From assembly GCF_023897065.1 (NCBI RefSeq), contig NZ_JAMHIV010000009.1, positions 1 through 64,000 of the forward strand: DNA of 64,000 nt, written 5' to 3'. The notes beneath the pieces are model-generated. The model was given only the letters and a program-made list of their open reading frames with translations, was not told the DNA's origin and ran no database searches. The DNA is from Crossiella sp. SN42 (GTDB lineage Bacteria; Actinomycetota; Actinomycetes; Mycobacteriales; Pseudonocardiaceae). How positions within the stretch are numbered: position 1 is the first letter of the stretch; each line of letters starts with the position of its first letter. A program made the position numbers and the translations under genes. This document shows, piece after piece, positions 35,684 through 43,697 of the stretch.

Positions 35684-36484
35684 TTGGCGACCACCCTGCA
35701 TCGCCTGGTCAAGTTCATCGGGGTCGCGGCAGCCGCCGTGACCCTCGGCCTGGCGCCCGGCGCCATGGCCAGCGCGGCACCGCCGCCGGAGACGACGGTC
35801 GACCCGTTGATCGTCGGCGGCACCGCGGCCACCACCCAGCAATACCCCTGGACCGTCGCGCTGCTGCTCGATGGCCAGCAGTGGTGCGGCGGCACGCTCG
35901 CCGCGCCGAACAAGGTCGTCACCGCCGCGCACTGCACCGCGGGCAAGGCCGCCTCCCGCTGGCAGATCGTGGCCGGCCGCACCGACCTGCGCACCAGCCA
36001 GGGCCACACGGCCAGGGTGACCAAGATCTGGCAGCACCCGAACTACCGCAGCGTCACCCAGGGTGACGACGTGGCGGTGATGACGCTGGACCGCAGCCTC
36101 AACTACACCACCCTGCCGCTGGCCAAGCCCGCGGACTCGGGGCTGTACCAGGCCGGCACCCAGGCTCGCGCGCTCGGTTGGGGCGACACCACCGGCAACG
36201 GCGACTACTCCGACACGCTCCGTCAGGTCGTCGTGCCGCTGACCTCCGACCAGACCTGCTCGAGCGCGTACTCGGAGTACAAGAGTGCGTCCATGGTCTG
36301 CGCGGGCTACCCGCAGGGCGGCAAGGACACCTGCCAGGCCGACTCCGGCGGCCCGCTCGTGGTGAGCGGCAAGCTGGTCGGAATCACCTCCTGGGGTGAG
36401 GGTTGCGCACAGGCCGGCAAGCCCGGTGTGTACGCCCGCGTGTCCAGCTACTACAGCCAGCTGGCTGCGCAAATCGGCTCTTAA
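35684..36484 (+). CDS. trypsin-like serine protease B (S1), secreted
   Basis: A 266-residue secreted S1A protease; signal peptide (about 1-34, ending ASA-AP), short propeptide and mature LIVGG. His (TAAHC) and Asp (DDVAVM) of the triad are present. The Ser motif is QADSGGP, with Ala replacing the Gly of GDSGGP. That Gly (193 in chymotrypsin numbering) donates one oxyanion-hole NH, so activity may be altered. Asp at the S1 pocket bottom is kept (KDTCQADS). The TTG start is supported by GAAGGAG 6 nt upstream and the signal peptide. Confidence 0.88.
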   Translation: MATTLHRLVKFIGVAAAAVTLGLAPGAMASAAPPPETTVDPLIVGGTAATTQQYPWTVALLLDGQQWCGGTLAAPNKVVTAAHCTAGKAASRWQIVAGRTDLRTSQGHTARVTKIWQHPNYRSVTQGDDVAVMTLDRSLNYTTLPLAKPADSGLYQAGTQARALGWGDTTGNGDYSDTLRQVVVPLTSDQTCSSAYSEYKSASMVCAGYPQGGKDTCQADSGGPLVVSGKLVGITSWGEGCAQAGKPGVYARVSSYYSQLAAQIGS

Positions 36485-36492
36485 CAGGCACG

Positions 36493-36549
36493 GAGTGGCC
36501 CGCCGCCCAATTGGCCCACACCGAACGACCGTTGTGTGGCGGGTCACTC
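36493..36549 (+). terminator. possible hairpin between proteases B and C
   Basis: 12-bp stem with one G-U pair (36493-36504 with 36538-36549) and a long loop with its own CCACAC/GTGTGG pair. Confidence 0.45.
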
Positions 36550-36610
36550 CTCTGTTGCTCTTGGTATGCGTCTCCCACTCGTTCGAGGGCACGAGAAAAG
36601 GAGCCCCACC

Positions 36611-37414
36611 ATGGCGGTAACCCTGCGTCGCCTTGGCCGAATGCTCGGCATCGTCGCCGCGGTCGCGGCGGTCAGCTTCTCCTCCGCGGCGGCCGTGAAC
36701 GCCTCGCCGTCATCCGACGTCGACCCGTTGATCGTCGGCGGCACCCGGGCATCGATCAGCGAGCACCTGTACACGGTGTACCTGGCCTCCGGCAGCTCCG
36801 GCTCCGGCCAGTTCTGCGGCGGCACCCTGGTCGCGGCGAACAAGGTCGTCACCGCGGCGCACTGCACCAAGGGCCGTTCCCCGTCGAGCACCTTCGTGGT
36901 GCACGGCCGCGAGGACAAGCAGAGCACCGCGGGCACCGTCGCCCGGGTCACCAAGATCTGGGTGCACCCCAGCTACGCCACCGCCACCGCGGGCTACGAC
37001 GTCTCGGTGCTGACCCTGGACCGCAACATCAGCGGCCCGACCGTGCCGCTGGCCACCCCGTCGGACACCGCGCTCTACGCCGCGGGCCAGAGCGGGCTGA
37101 TCCTCGGCTGGGGTACCACCAGCTCGGGCGGCTCCGCCTCGCGCTACCTGCTCAAGGCGAACGTGCCGCTGACCTCGGACCAGACCTGCAAGACGGCGTA
37201 CTCGCAGTACAGCAACACCTCGATGGTGTGCGCCGGTCTCCCGCAGGGCGGCGTGGACACCTGCCAGGGTGACTCCGGCGGCCCGCTGATCGTCGGCGGC
37301 AAGCTCATCGGCGCCACCTCCTGGGGCCGTGGCTGCGCTTCGCCGAACTACCCCGGCGTGTACGCCCGGATCGCTCCGTACCACGCGGTGCTGAGCCAGC
37401 AGATCGCCTCTTAG
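36611..37414 (+). CDS. trypsin-like serine protease C (S1), secreted
   Basis: A 267-residue secreted S1A protease. Signal peptide (about 1-36), short acidic propeptide SSDVDP, mature LIVGG. Triad: His in TAAHC, Asp in YDVSVL, Ser in QGDSGGP. The S1 pocket Asp is in VDTCQGDS, predicting trypsin specificity. Six Cys fit three disulfides. An AAAAGGAG Shine-Dalgarno precedes the ATG by 7 nt. It is most like protease B in its N-terminal signal/propeptide region (SSDVDPLIVGG versus TVDPLIVGG), suggesting a recent duplication. Confidence 0.92.
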   Translation: MAVTLRRLGRMLGIVAAVAAVSFSSAAAVNASPSSDVDPLIVGGTRASISEHLYTVYLASGSSGSGQFCGGTLVAANKVVTAAHCTKGRSPSSTFVVHGREDKQSTAGTVARVTKIWVHPSYATATAGYDVSVLTLDRNISGPTVPLATPSDTALYAAGQSGLILGWGTTSSGGSASRYLLKANVPLTSDQTCKTAYSQYSNTSMVCAGLPQGGVDTCQGDSGGPLIVGGKLIGATSWGRGCASPNYPGVYARIAPYHAVLSQQIAS

Positions 37415-37450
37415 CCCCTGCCGCAAGGCCACAACTGAATATCCCTGCAC

Positions 37451-37490
37451 CCCGATGGGGCGGTCCGTGCACGCGGGCCGCCCCATCGGG
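37451..37490 (+). terminator. terminator after protease C
   Basis: Perfect 13-bp stem (37451-37463 with 37478-37490) and 14-nt loop. Confidence 0.75.
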
Positions 37491-37609
37491 CTGTCTCCGG
37501 CTTGTCCAGCCAAGGTCACCCGCGTGGGTTGCGTTCGCCGACTCGACTTGTCCGCCCGCGCCACCGGGGCTGTCCTGGGGGAGGGGAGGCGAGCAGACGG
37601 GAGCGGACG

Positions 37610-38413
37610 ATGAGGTCTGGCACGCGTGCACGGCTCGGTTGGTCCGGCATCCGCGCGGCGATCGTGGGAGTCCTGCTCCTGTGCGCCGCGCCCGCACCCG
37701 CGCTCGCGGACCCCATTCCGCCGCCGGACACCCAGGTGGTCGGCGGCACCAGGGCCTCGATCTTCGAGTTCCCTTGGACGGTCGCGATCGCCAAGGCCGA
37801 GGGCCCGGTCATCTGCGGTGGCACCCTGGTCACGCCGACCATGGTGCTCACCGCCGCGCACTGCGCGGTCGGCCGCCAGCCCAAGGACCTGCTGGTCATC
37901 GCGGGCCGGGAGGATCTCCTGGCGCTGGGCGGCGAGGTCCGCGCGCTCACCGGGATCTGGATCCACCCGTTCTACACCGACGTGCGGGCGGGTGACGACG
38001 TCGCGGTGCTGCGCCTGGCCCTGCCGCTGGCGCTGCCCACCCTGCCACTGGCCACCCCGGCCGACGCCCTGCTCTACGGCCCGGGCTCCTACACCACCGC
38101 GCTGGGCTGGGGCCGCACCGCCGAGGGCGGCTTCCCGTCCCGCTACCTGCTCAAGGCCGCGCTGCCAGTGGTCAGCGACCCGCTCTGCCAGTCCGTGCTG
38201 GCTGGATTCGAGGCAGGCTCGATGATCTGCGCCGGCTACGCCAACGGCGGCGTGGACACTTGTCAGGGCGACTCGGGCGGCCCGCTGGTGGCCGGCGGCA
38301 AGCTGGTCGGCGTGACCTCCTGGGGCATCGGCTGCGCGCGCCCGTTCCAGCCCGGCGTGTACGTGCGGGTCAGCACGTACCAGCCGCTGCTGGACCTGGT
38401 GCTCAGGTCCTAG
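37610..38413 (+). CDS. trypsin-like serine protease D (S1), secreted
   Basis: A 267-residue secreted S1A protease. Signal peptide ends ALA-DP (about residue 35); mature start VVGG rather than IVGG. Triad residues: His in TAAHC, Asp in DDVAVL, Ser in QGDSGGP. The S1 Asp is in VDTCQGDS. The start ATG follows a purine-rich GGGAGCGGACG stretch. A strong terminator separates it from protease C, so it has its own promoter. It is the most divergent of the four copies. Confidence 0.9.
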   Translation: MRSGTRARLGWSGIRAAIVGVLLLCAAPAPALADPIPPPDTQVVGGTRASIFEFPWTVAIAKAEGPVICGGTLVTPTMVLTAAHCAVGRQPKDLLVIAGREDLLALGGEVRALTGIWIHPFYTDVRAGDDVAVLRLALPLALPTLPLATPADALLYGPGSYTTALGWGRTAEGGFPSRYLLKAALPVVSDPLCQSVLAGFEAGSMICAGYANGGVDTCQGDSGGPLVAGGKLVGVTSWGIGCARPFQPGVYVRVSTYQPLLDLVLRS

Positions 38414-38429
38414 CAGCGGCTGTCAGTGC

Positions 38430-38819
38430 TCAGTCCTCGACGGCCTCACGTGCCTGGAGAACCGCGTTCAGCGCCCAGCTGACCACCGCGACGATGATCG
38501 CGCCGAAGAACGCGGGCCAGAACCCGGTCACCTCGAACGGCAGGCCCAGCTTGCCCGCGGCCCAGCCGGTCAGCCAGAACAGCAGGCCGTTGACCACCAG
38601 GCCGATCAGGCCGAGGGTGAGCAGGTAGAAGACGCAGCCGACCAGCTTGACCACCGGCTTGATGATCGCGTTGACCAGACCGAAGACCAGGCCGACCAGC
38701 AGCAGCGTGCCGATCTTCGCGCCGACCGAGACCGGGCCGGGCCCGATGTCGATGCCGGGCAACGCGGTGGACACCCACAGCGCCACGGCGGTGATCACTA
38801 CCTGGAGAACGAAGAACAC
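38430..38819 (-). CDS. four-helix membrane protein, phage holin IV/YvlD-like
   Basis: A 129-residue membrane protein with four hydrophobic helices and an inner GLVNAIIKPVVK loop typical of the YvlD (DUF360) / phage holin superfamily IV group. Such proteins are small chromosomal membrane proteins of uncertain role; there is no phage context here. The GTG at 38819 follows AGGGAG by 7-8 nt. It is convergent with protease D and may be co-transcribed with the LysE-type gene 39 bp upstream. Confidence 0.85.
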   Translation of the reverse strand: MFFVLQVVITAVALWVSTALPGIDIGPGPVSVGAKIGTLLLVGLVFGLVNAIIKPVVKLVGCVFYLLTLGLIGLVVNGLLFWLTGWAAGKLGLPFEVTGFWPAFFGAIIVAVVSWALNAVLQAREAVED

Positions 38820-38858
38820 GGGCGGCTCCCTGAGTCGGACGGCGGCGGGCCGTGCGGC

Positions 38859-39500
38859 TCAGCTGCCGAGTACGAGCCCGACCGACATGGTCAGGAAGGC
38901 TACCGCGCAGAAGGCGTCCAGCCCGTTCAGCACCGCCGGACGCGCCAGCCGTTCCTGCAGCCTGCTGGCGGCCAGCACGATCGCCAGCTCCCAGGCGAAG
39001 GCCAGCACCAGGAACACCGCGGCGAGAACGCCCAGCTGGAGCACGGGGTTGCCGGCCGCGCCGAGGAACTGCGGCAGGAACGCCAGGCAGAACAGCAGCA
39101 TCTTCGGGTTGGTGATGTTGCACAGGAACCCGCGCAGGAACGGCCCGTTGCCCGGCCGCTCGTCCTCCCGCTCCCCGGCGGTCGCGGTGCGCAGCTCGCC
39201 GCGCGCCCGCCACAGGCCGCGGATGATCGAGTAGGCGAGGAAGCCGAGGTAGGCCGCGCCCAGCCAGCGCAGCGCGGTGAGCACGCCCGGCGAGTGGCTG
39301 ATCAGCAGGCCGAGCCCGGAGACCACCAGCGCCACGTGCACCAGCGCCGCCGAGTGGATGCCGGCCAGGGCCAGCAGCCCGGCCCGGGTGCCCTGGCGCA
39401 GCGAGGTGCGCAGCAGCAGGAACGCGTCCACCCCCGGCGTCAGCACCACGACGGCACAGGCGATCAGGAACGCGGGCAGTTGGGTCAGGTCCAGGGACAT
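38859..39500 (-). CDS. LysE-family amino-acid exporter
   Basis: A 213-residue six-helix inner-membrane exporter of the LysE/RhtB group. The signature PGVDAFLLLRTSLRQGTRAG follows the first helix, and the central loop contains GFLCNITNPKMLLFCLAFLPQF. It exports amino acids or derivatives; the substrate is unknown. I chose the ATG at 39500, with GGGAGG 4-5 nt upstream; upstream in-frame starts lack similarity. It is divergent from a GNAT gene. Confidence 0.9.
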   Translation of the reverse strand: MSLDLTQLPAFLIACAVVVLTPGVDAFLLLRTSLRQGTRAGLLALAGIHSAALVHVALVVSGLGLLISHSPGVLTALRWLGAAYLGFLAYSIIRGLWRARGELRTATAGEREDERPGNGPFLRGFLCNITNPKMLLFCLAFLPQFLGAAGNPVLQLGVLAAVFLVLAFAWELAIVLAASRLQERLARPAVLNGLDAFCAVAFLTMSVGLVLGS

Positions 39501-39635
39501 GTCGCCTCCCATCGTGGTGAGCAGGACAACCGAGGGTCGATCCATGATCAAACAGGCAATCTTTCGCCTTGATGGAACCTTAACAGGAAGACTTGCGGTC
39601 TTTGACGCGGAAACTACGTGTGTTCCCTCACCTGG

Positions 39636-39641
39636 TAGGAA
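39636..39641 (+). promoter_or_regulatory. -10 box for a leaderless GNAT gene
   Basis: TAGGAA ends 7 nt before the GTG at 39649; no Shine-Dalgarno. Confidence 0.5.
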
Positions 39642-39648
39642 CGGCGGG

Positions 39649-40086
39649 GTGAGCACCCCGCACCGAGCCACCGGCGACCAGCTGGACGTCACCACCCTCT
39701 ACGCCCTGCTGCGCCTGCGCGTGGACGTCTTCGTGGTCGAACAGGAAAGCCCCTACCCGGACCTGGACGGCCGCGACCTGGACCCGTCCACCCGCCACCT
39801 CTGGTTCGCCGACACCGACGGCGAACCCCTGTCCTACCTGCGCCTGCTGGTGGAACCGGACGGCCGGACCATCCGCGTCGGCCGGGTGGTCACCAGGGCG
39901 GACGCCCGGGGCAAGGGCCTGTCCCGCGAGCTCATGCGCGCCGCGCTCGACGACATCGGCGACGCCCCGTCCGTGCTGGACGCCCAGACCACGGTGACCA
40001 GGTTCTACAGCGCTTTCGGCTACCAGGTCACCGGCCCGGAGTTCCTGGACGGCGGCGTCGCCCACGTCCCGATGAGCCGCCCCTAG
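39649..40086 (+). CDS. ElaA-like GNAT acetyltransferase
   Basis: A 145-residue single-domain GNAT of the ElaA type, marked by L-R-V-D-V-F-V-V-E-Q early on and R-V-V-T-R-A-D-A-R-G-K-G as motif A. From memory, mycobacteria have a comparable gene (Rv2851c) just before their chelatase-cobO-cobB genes, which begin 5 kb further on here. The GTG at 39649 looks leaderless. Substrate unknown. The next gene, on the other strand, ends directly after it. Confidence 0.87.
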   Translation: MSTPHRATGDQLDVTTLYALLRLRVDVFVVEQESPYPDLDGRDLDPSTRHLWFADTDGEPLSYLRLLVEPDGRTIRVGRVVTRADARGKGLSRELMRAALDDIGDAPSVLDAQTTVTRFYSAFGYQVTGPEFLDGGVAHVPMSRP

Positions 40087-41208
40087 CTACAGGCCCCGGG
40101 CAAGGAACCCGCCGGCGGACGGGGTGAAGAACGGCGAGAACCCCTGGCAGTCGTGCACCGGCTCCGACCCCGGCAGCCCCCACAGCCACCCGATGCGGTC
40201 CCCGCGCGCGCCGTCGTAGACGGAGAAGGACACCCTGAGCCCGACGTGCGCGGGATCGGCGCTGGCCCGCACCACCCCGGTGGCCATGCCGACCCGCCCG
40301 CCGACCACCAGGCAGGTGATGTCACCGCTGAAGTCGGCGACCAGCGCGCCGTCCGGCTTGTGGTGGGTGACGTGGAACCGCCCGGTGGCCGAGTCCGGAG
40401 TGCTGCCGGGCGCGACCGCCGCGCGCACGGAGAACATCAGCGGGTCGTTGAGGAACACCGGGTCCTTGCTGGTCCCGCGCACCGTCCCGGCGAGCACGTG
40501 CCCCCGGTCGCCACCGCCCGCAGCCGCGAGCCCGCCCCCGGCCACAGTCTTGTTAGCGCGCCCACCACCGGAAGTCTTGTCAGTGGCCCCGCCACCCGAA
40601 GCCTGGCCAGCGAGCCCGTCACCGAAGGCTTTGTCAGCGCGCCCGCCACCCCCGCCACCCGAGGTCTTGTCAGCGCCGTCCACCCCCGGCACCGGCCCGC
40701 GCACCGAGAAGTCCCCGTCCCGCAGCCGCAACACCGGCGCCGTCCCCTGCAACCGGCTCACCGGCTGCCCGAAGAACCCCCACACCCACCCGATCCGGTC
40801 CCCGCGCGCGCCTTCGTCCTGCACCGTCAGCGAGATCGGCTTGCCCACGAACTCCACCTGCGGCGCCCCGGGATGCTCGGCCCAGGTGATCTTCCCGTTG
40901 ACCACCCCGACCTGCCCGACCGCGTGCGCGCCGGTGACCTCGCCGGAGAACCGGGCCAGCAGCGCGCCGTCCGGCTTGTGGTGGGTGACCTTGAAGTGAC
41001 CGGTCGGCTGCATCGGATCGGTGGCACTGGCCTCGATCTCGAACCGCACCGGATCACCGGCCATCGAGCCGAACTCGGGTCCGAGCGTGCCGCCCGCCGA
41101 CCCGCTGATCCGGATCGGCGCCTCGGCCGCGAAAGCCGGGGTCACACCGGCGAGCACCGCCGCCGTGGTCAGCCCGGCCACCAGTAAACCGCGTGTTGTC
41201 CTTGTCAT
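40087..41208 (-). CDS. secreted duplicated-domain protein of unknown function
   Basis: A 373-residue exported protein. A signal peptide (about 1-28, ending AFA-AE) is followed by two copies of a roughly 120-residue beta domain (about 32-165 and 245-365). The shared marks are H-F/H-x-V-T-H-H-K-P-D-G-A-L, a G-x-V-G strand and D-G/E-G-A-R-G-D-R-I-G-W-x-W-G. A Gly-rich linker (about 175-240) with repeated DKTSGGG-like elements joins them. I do not recognise the family. Such paired domains suggest a surface or matrix role. It starts at ATG 41208 and is separated from the next upstream gene by a terminator. Confidence 0.75.
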   Translation of the reverse strand: MTRTTRGLLVAGLTTAAVLAGVTPAFAAEAPIRISGSAGGTLGPEFGSMAGDPVRFEIEASATDPMQPTGHFKVTHHKPDGALLARFSGEVTGAHAVGQVGVVNGKITWAEHPGAPQVEFVGKPISLTVQDEGARGDRIGWVWGFFGQPVSRLQGTAPVLRLRDGDFSVRGPVPGVDGADKTSGGGGGGRADKAFGDGLAGQASGGGATDKTSGGGRANKTVAGGGLAAAGGGDRGHVLAGTVRGTSKDPVFLNDPLMFSVRAAVAPGSTPDSATGRFHVTHHKPDGALVADFSGDITCLVVGGRVGMATGVVRASADPAHVGLRVSFSVYDGARGDRIGWLWGLPGSEPVHDCQGFSPFFTPSAGGFLARGL

Positions 41209-41256
41209 GCCCCGAGCCTCGCGGCCCGGTCGCGGCCTGGATTCCCGCCGCGGCGT

Positions 41257-41288
41257 GATGGTGCTCCCCCGCCCGAGGGAGCACCATC
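41257..41288 (-). terminator. terminator after the class A-like serine hydrolase
   Basis: Perfect 12-bp stem (41257-41268 with 41277-41288) with 8-nt loop, 61 nt downstream of the minus-strand gene ending at 41350. Confidence 0.7.
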
Positions 41289-41349
41289 CGCCCGGACCTC
41301 AGGGGCCGATTCCGGGTCGGTCTCTGAGATCCCGTCTGGTCACCGCTGG

Positions 41350-42387
41350 TCAGCCGCCGTTACTGGGCTGGTAGACGGGCTGGCGGTGGGTGCGCGCGGC
41401 CGCGCAGGTGATCCGGGAGACCGCGTCGACCATGCTGCGGCCGAGCTTCACCCTGGCCCGCAGCGCCGGGTGGGTGGTGCTGTAGTCGTTCAGGTTCGCC
41501 GCCGCGTCCCCGCGGAACTCCCCGGAGGCGAACAGCGAGTAGGTGACCATCGGCTTGCCCTCGGCGTCGAAGACGATGCCGGCCTCGTTGCGGCCGTCGT
41601 TGAACCACCCGGCCTTGGTCGCCACCCTGGCGCGCTCGGCCGAGTTCAGCTCCAGCCGGATCCCGTCGGTGAACGCGGCCATCGAGCGCAGCAGCGTCAG
41701 CACGTACTGGGTGGAGGCGGCCGAGACCAGCGTGCCGTCGACCAGCTTGCGCAGCAGCGTGTGCGTCTCGCGCGGGGTGGTGGTGCCCAGGAAGAACCGG
41801 TTCGGGTTCGCCACCGGCTTCACCTGGGTGTGCGTGAAGCCCTTGGCGCGCAGGATCTCGTTCAGCTCCGCGGCCGGGCAGACCAGGCCGCACAGGCGGA
41901 CCGCGGTGTTGTCCGAGACGGTCAGCAGGTTCGCCATCGCGTGACCCAGCGTCACCGAGCTCGGGTAGGCGCCGTCGAAGCCGAAGATGCCGTCGCCGTC
42001 CTTGCTGACGATGGCCGCGGTGACGTCCACCCGCTGGTCCAGGGTGAGCAGCCCGCGGTCGATCTTGTCCAGCACCGCGGCGGCCACCGCGATCTTGTTG
42101 ACCGAGTAGGCCTCCACCACCCGGTCCGCCTCGTCCTCCACCGCGGCGACCGGGGTGCCGTCCGGGTCGGTCACGCTGATGAAGGAGGACCAGGTGCCAC
42201 CCGCGCGGTGCGCCTCCCGCCGGTACACGCGCTCGATCCGCCGCCGGGCCTGCGCCGCGGAGGCAGGAATGACGCTCTCGTCGTCGATGGGGTCGGTCTG
42301 CGCCGACGCCAGCGGTGTGCTGCCCAGTACGGCGCCCGCCGCCGCCACGGTCCCCAGACCGAGCGCGCGCCTCCGGTTGATGGTCAT
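41350..42387 (-). CDS. secreted serine hydrolase, class A beta-lactamase-like fold
   Basis: A 345-residue exported protein with a twin-arginine-like signal (INRRRALGLG, then a hydrophobic stretch to ASA-Q). The class A beta-lactamase/transpeptidase-like fold shows SVNK as SxxK, VSDNT as SDN and KAG in place of KTG. I see no omega-loop Glu that would give a true beta-lactamase, so esterase or penicillin-binding activity is as likely. I chose the ATG at 42387, which starts the signal peptide; the frame extends upstream without sense. It stands alone between terminator-bounded genes. Confidence 0.82.
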   Translation of the reverse strand: MTINRRRALGLGTVAAAGAVLGSTPLASAQTDPIDDESVIPASAAQARRRIERVYRREAHRAGGTWSSFISVTDPDGTPVAAVEDEADRVVEAYSVNKIAVAAAVLDKIDRGLLTLDQRVDVTAAIVSKDGDGIFGFDGAYPSSVTLGHAMANLLTVSDNTAVRLCGLVCPAAELNEILRAKGFTHTQVKPVANPNRFFLGTTTPRETHTLLRKLVDGTLVSAASTQYVLTLLRSMAAFTDGIRLELNSAERARVATKAGWFNDGRNEAGIVFDAEGKPMVTYSLFASGEFRGDAAANLNDYSTTHPALRARVKLGRSMVDAVSRITCAAARTHRQPVYQPSNGG

Positions 42388-42495
42388 GCGCGGCAGCCTA
42401 GGGCCATTCGAGTGAGGATCAAGGAGATGTCGAATCCCTTGTCCTGACTGTCCTTCCATCGGGCACGGATGGAGTAGCCGACACCGCTGTTCGCG

Positions 42496-43659
42496 TCAGT
42501 CGCCCGGTCGCGGGGCGGTGCGCGTGATCACCGCGACCGCGCGGTCCAGCTCCGCCGCCGACAGGTCCGCCCGCGCGGTCAGCCGCAGCCGCGACACCTG
42601 ATCCGGCACCGACGGCGGCCGGAAACAGCCGACCTGCACGCCCTCCGCCCGGCACCGCCCGGCCCACGCCACCGCCTCCACCGGCGAGGGCGCGCGCACC
42701 GACACCACCGCCGCGCTCGGCGAGCTGACCGCCAGCCCGGCCGCGCCCAGCCGCTCCGCCAGCTCCCGCGCCACCGCCCGGGACCGCCCGGCCAGCTCCG
42801 GCTCGCCGCGCAGCACCCGCAGCGCGGCCAGCGCGCCACCCGCGCAGGCCGGGGCCAGGCCGGTGTCGAAGATGAACCCGCGCGCGGTGTCCACCAGGTG
42901 CGCGATCACCCGCCGCGGCCCGAGCACCGCCCCGCCCTGGCTGCCCAGCGACTTGGACAGCGTGGTGGTGACCACCACGTCCGGCGCCCCGGCCAGCCCG
43001 GCCGCGTGCACCCCGCCGCGCCCGCCCTCGCCCAGCACGCCCAGCCCGTGCGCGTCGTCGACCACCAGCGCCGCGCCGTGCGCCCGGCAGGCCGCGGCCA
43101 GCTCGGCCAGCGGCGCCAGGTCGCCGTCGACGGAGAACACCGAGTCGGTCACCACCAGGGCGCGCTTCTTCACCCGCTCGGCCAGCAACCGGGCCACCCT
43201 GGCCGGATCGCGGTGCCCGGCCTCGGCCGTCTCGGCGCGGGACAACCGGCAGCCGTCGATCAGCGAGGCGTGGTTGTGCGCGTCCGCGACCAGCACCGTG
43301 CCCGGCCCGGACAACGCGGTGAGCGCGCCGAGGTTGGCCAGGAAACCGGAGGAGAAGACCAGCGCGGCCTCCGCCCCGCAGTGCTCGGCCAGCTCGTGCT
43401 CCAGCTCCGCGTGCAGCTCGGTCGAGCCCGTGACCAGCCGCGATCCCGTGGCGCCCGCGCCCCAGCGGCGGGCGGCGGCCGCGGCGGCCTCGGTGATCCG
43501 GGGGTCCCGGGTGAGGCCGAGGTAGTCGTTGGAGGCCAGGTCCAGCAGGTCCGCGGACCCGGCGGCGCGCGGCCGCAGCGAGCGGGTCAGCCCGGCCTTG
43601 GCACGGGCCCGCGAGCGGGTGTCCAGCCAGCCGAAGACGTCGTTGGTGGTCGAGGTCAC
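42496..43659 (-). CDS. bioF: 8-amino-7-oxononanoate synthase
   Basis: PLP enzyme that condenses pimeloyl thioester with alanine, the first step of biotin ring assembly. The 387 residues have the alpha-oxoamine synthase marks: SNDYLGLT near residue 44, TGSRLVTG, DDAHGLGVLG and the PLP Lys in TTTLSKSLGSQGG. Related enzymes (Kbl, HemA) share these, but length and context fit BioF best. GTG start at 43659. It is divergent from a cytochrome P450 38 bp away; no bioA, bioD or bioB is in the window. Confidence 0.85.
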   Translation of the reverse strand: MTSTTNDVFGWLDTRSRARAKAGLTRSLRPRAAGSADLLDLASNDYLGLTRDPRITEAAAAAARRWGAGATGSRLVTGSTELHAELEHELAEHCGAEAALVFSSGFLANLGALTALSGPGTVLVADAHNHASLIDGCRLSRAETAEAGHRDPARVARLLAERVKKRALVVTDSVFSVDGDLAPLAELAAACRAHGAALVVDDAHGLGVLGEGGRGGVHAAGLAGAPDVVVTTTLSKSLGSQGGAVLGPRRVIAHLVDTARGFIFDTGLAPACAGGALAALRVLRGEPELAGRSRAVARELAERLGAAGLAVSSPSAAVVSVRAPSPVEAVAWAGRCRAEGVQVGCFRPPSVPDQVSRLRLTARADLSAAELDRAVAVITRTAPRPGD

Positions 43660-43684
43660 GCCCGGAGTGTCGCATCAGCCGGGC

Positions 43685-43690
43685 TACCGT
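43685..43690 (+). promoter_or_regulatory. -10 box for a leaderless P450 gene
   Basis: TACCGT ends 7 nt before the GTG at 43698 with no Shine-Dalgarno. Confidence 0.55.
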
Positions 43691-43697
43691 TCTGCCC

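Noticed and set aside
38430-38819. Holin-like gene as a prophage remnant
   Set aside because: No integrase, endolysin or structural genes nearby; YvlD-like proteins are common chromosomal genes.
41350-42387. A true class A beta-lactamase resistance gene
   Set aside because: KTG is KAG and no omega-loop Glu is evident, so I call only the fold.
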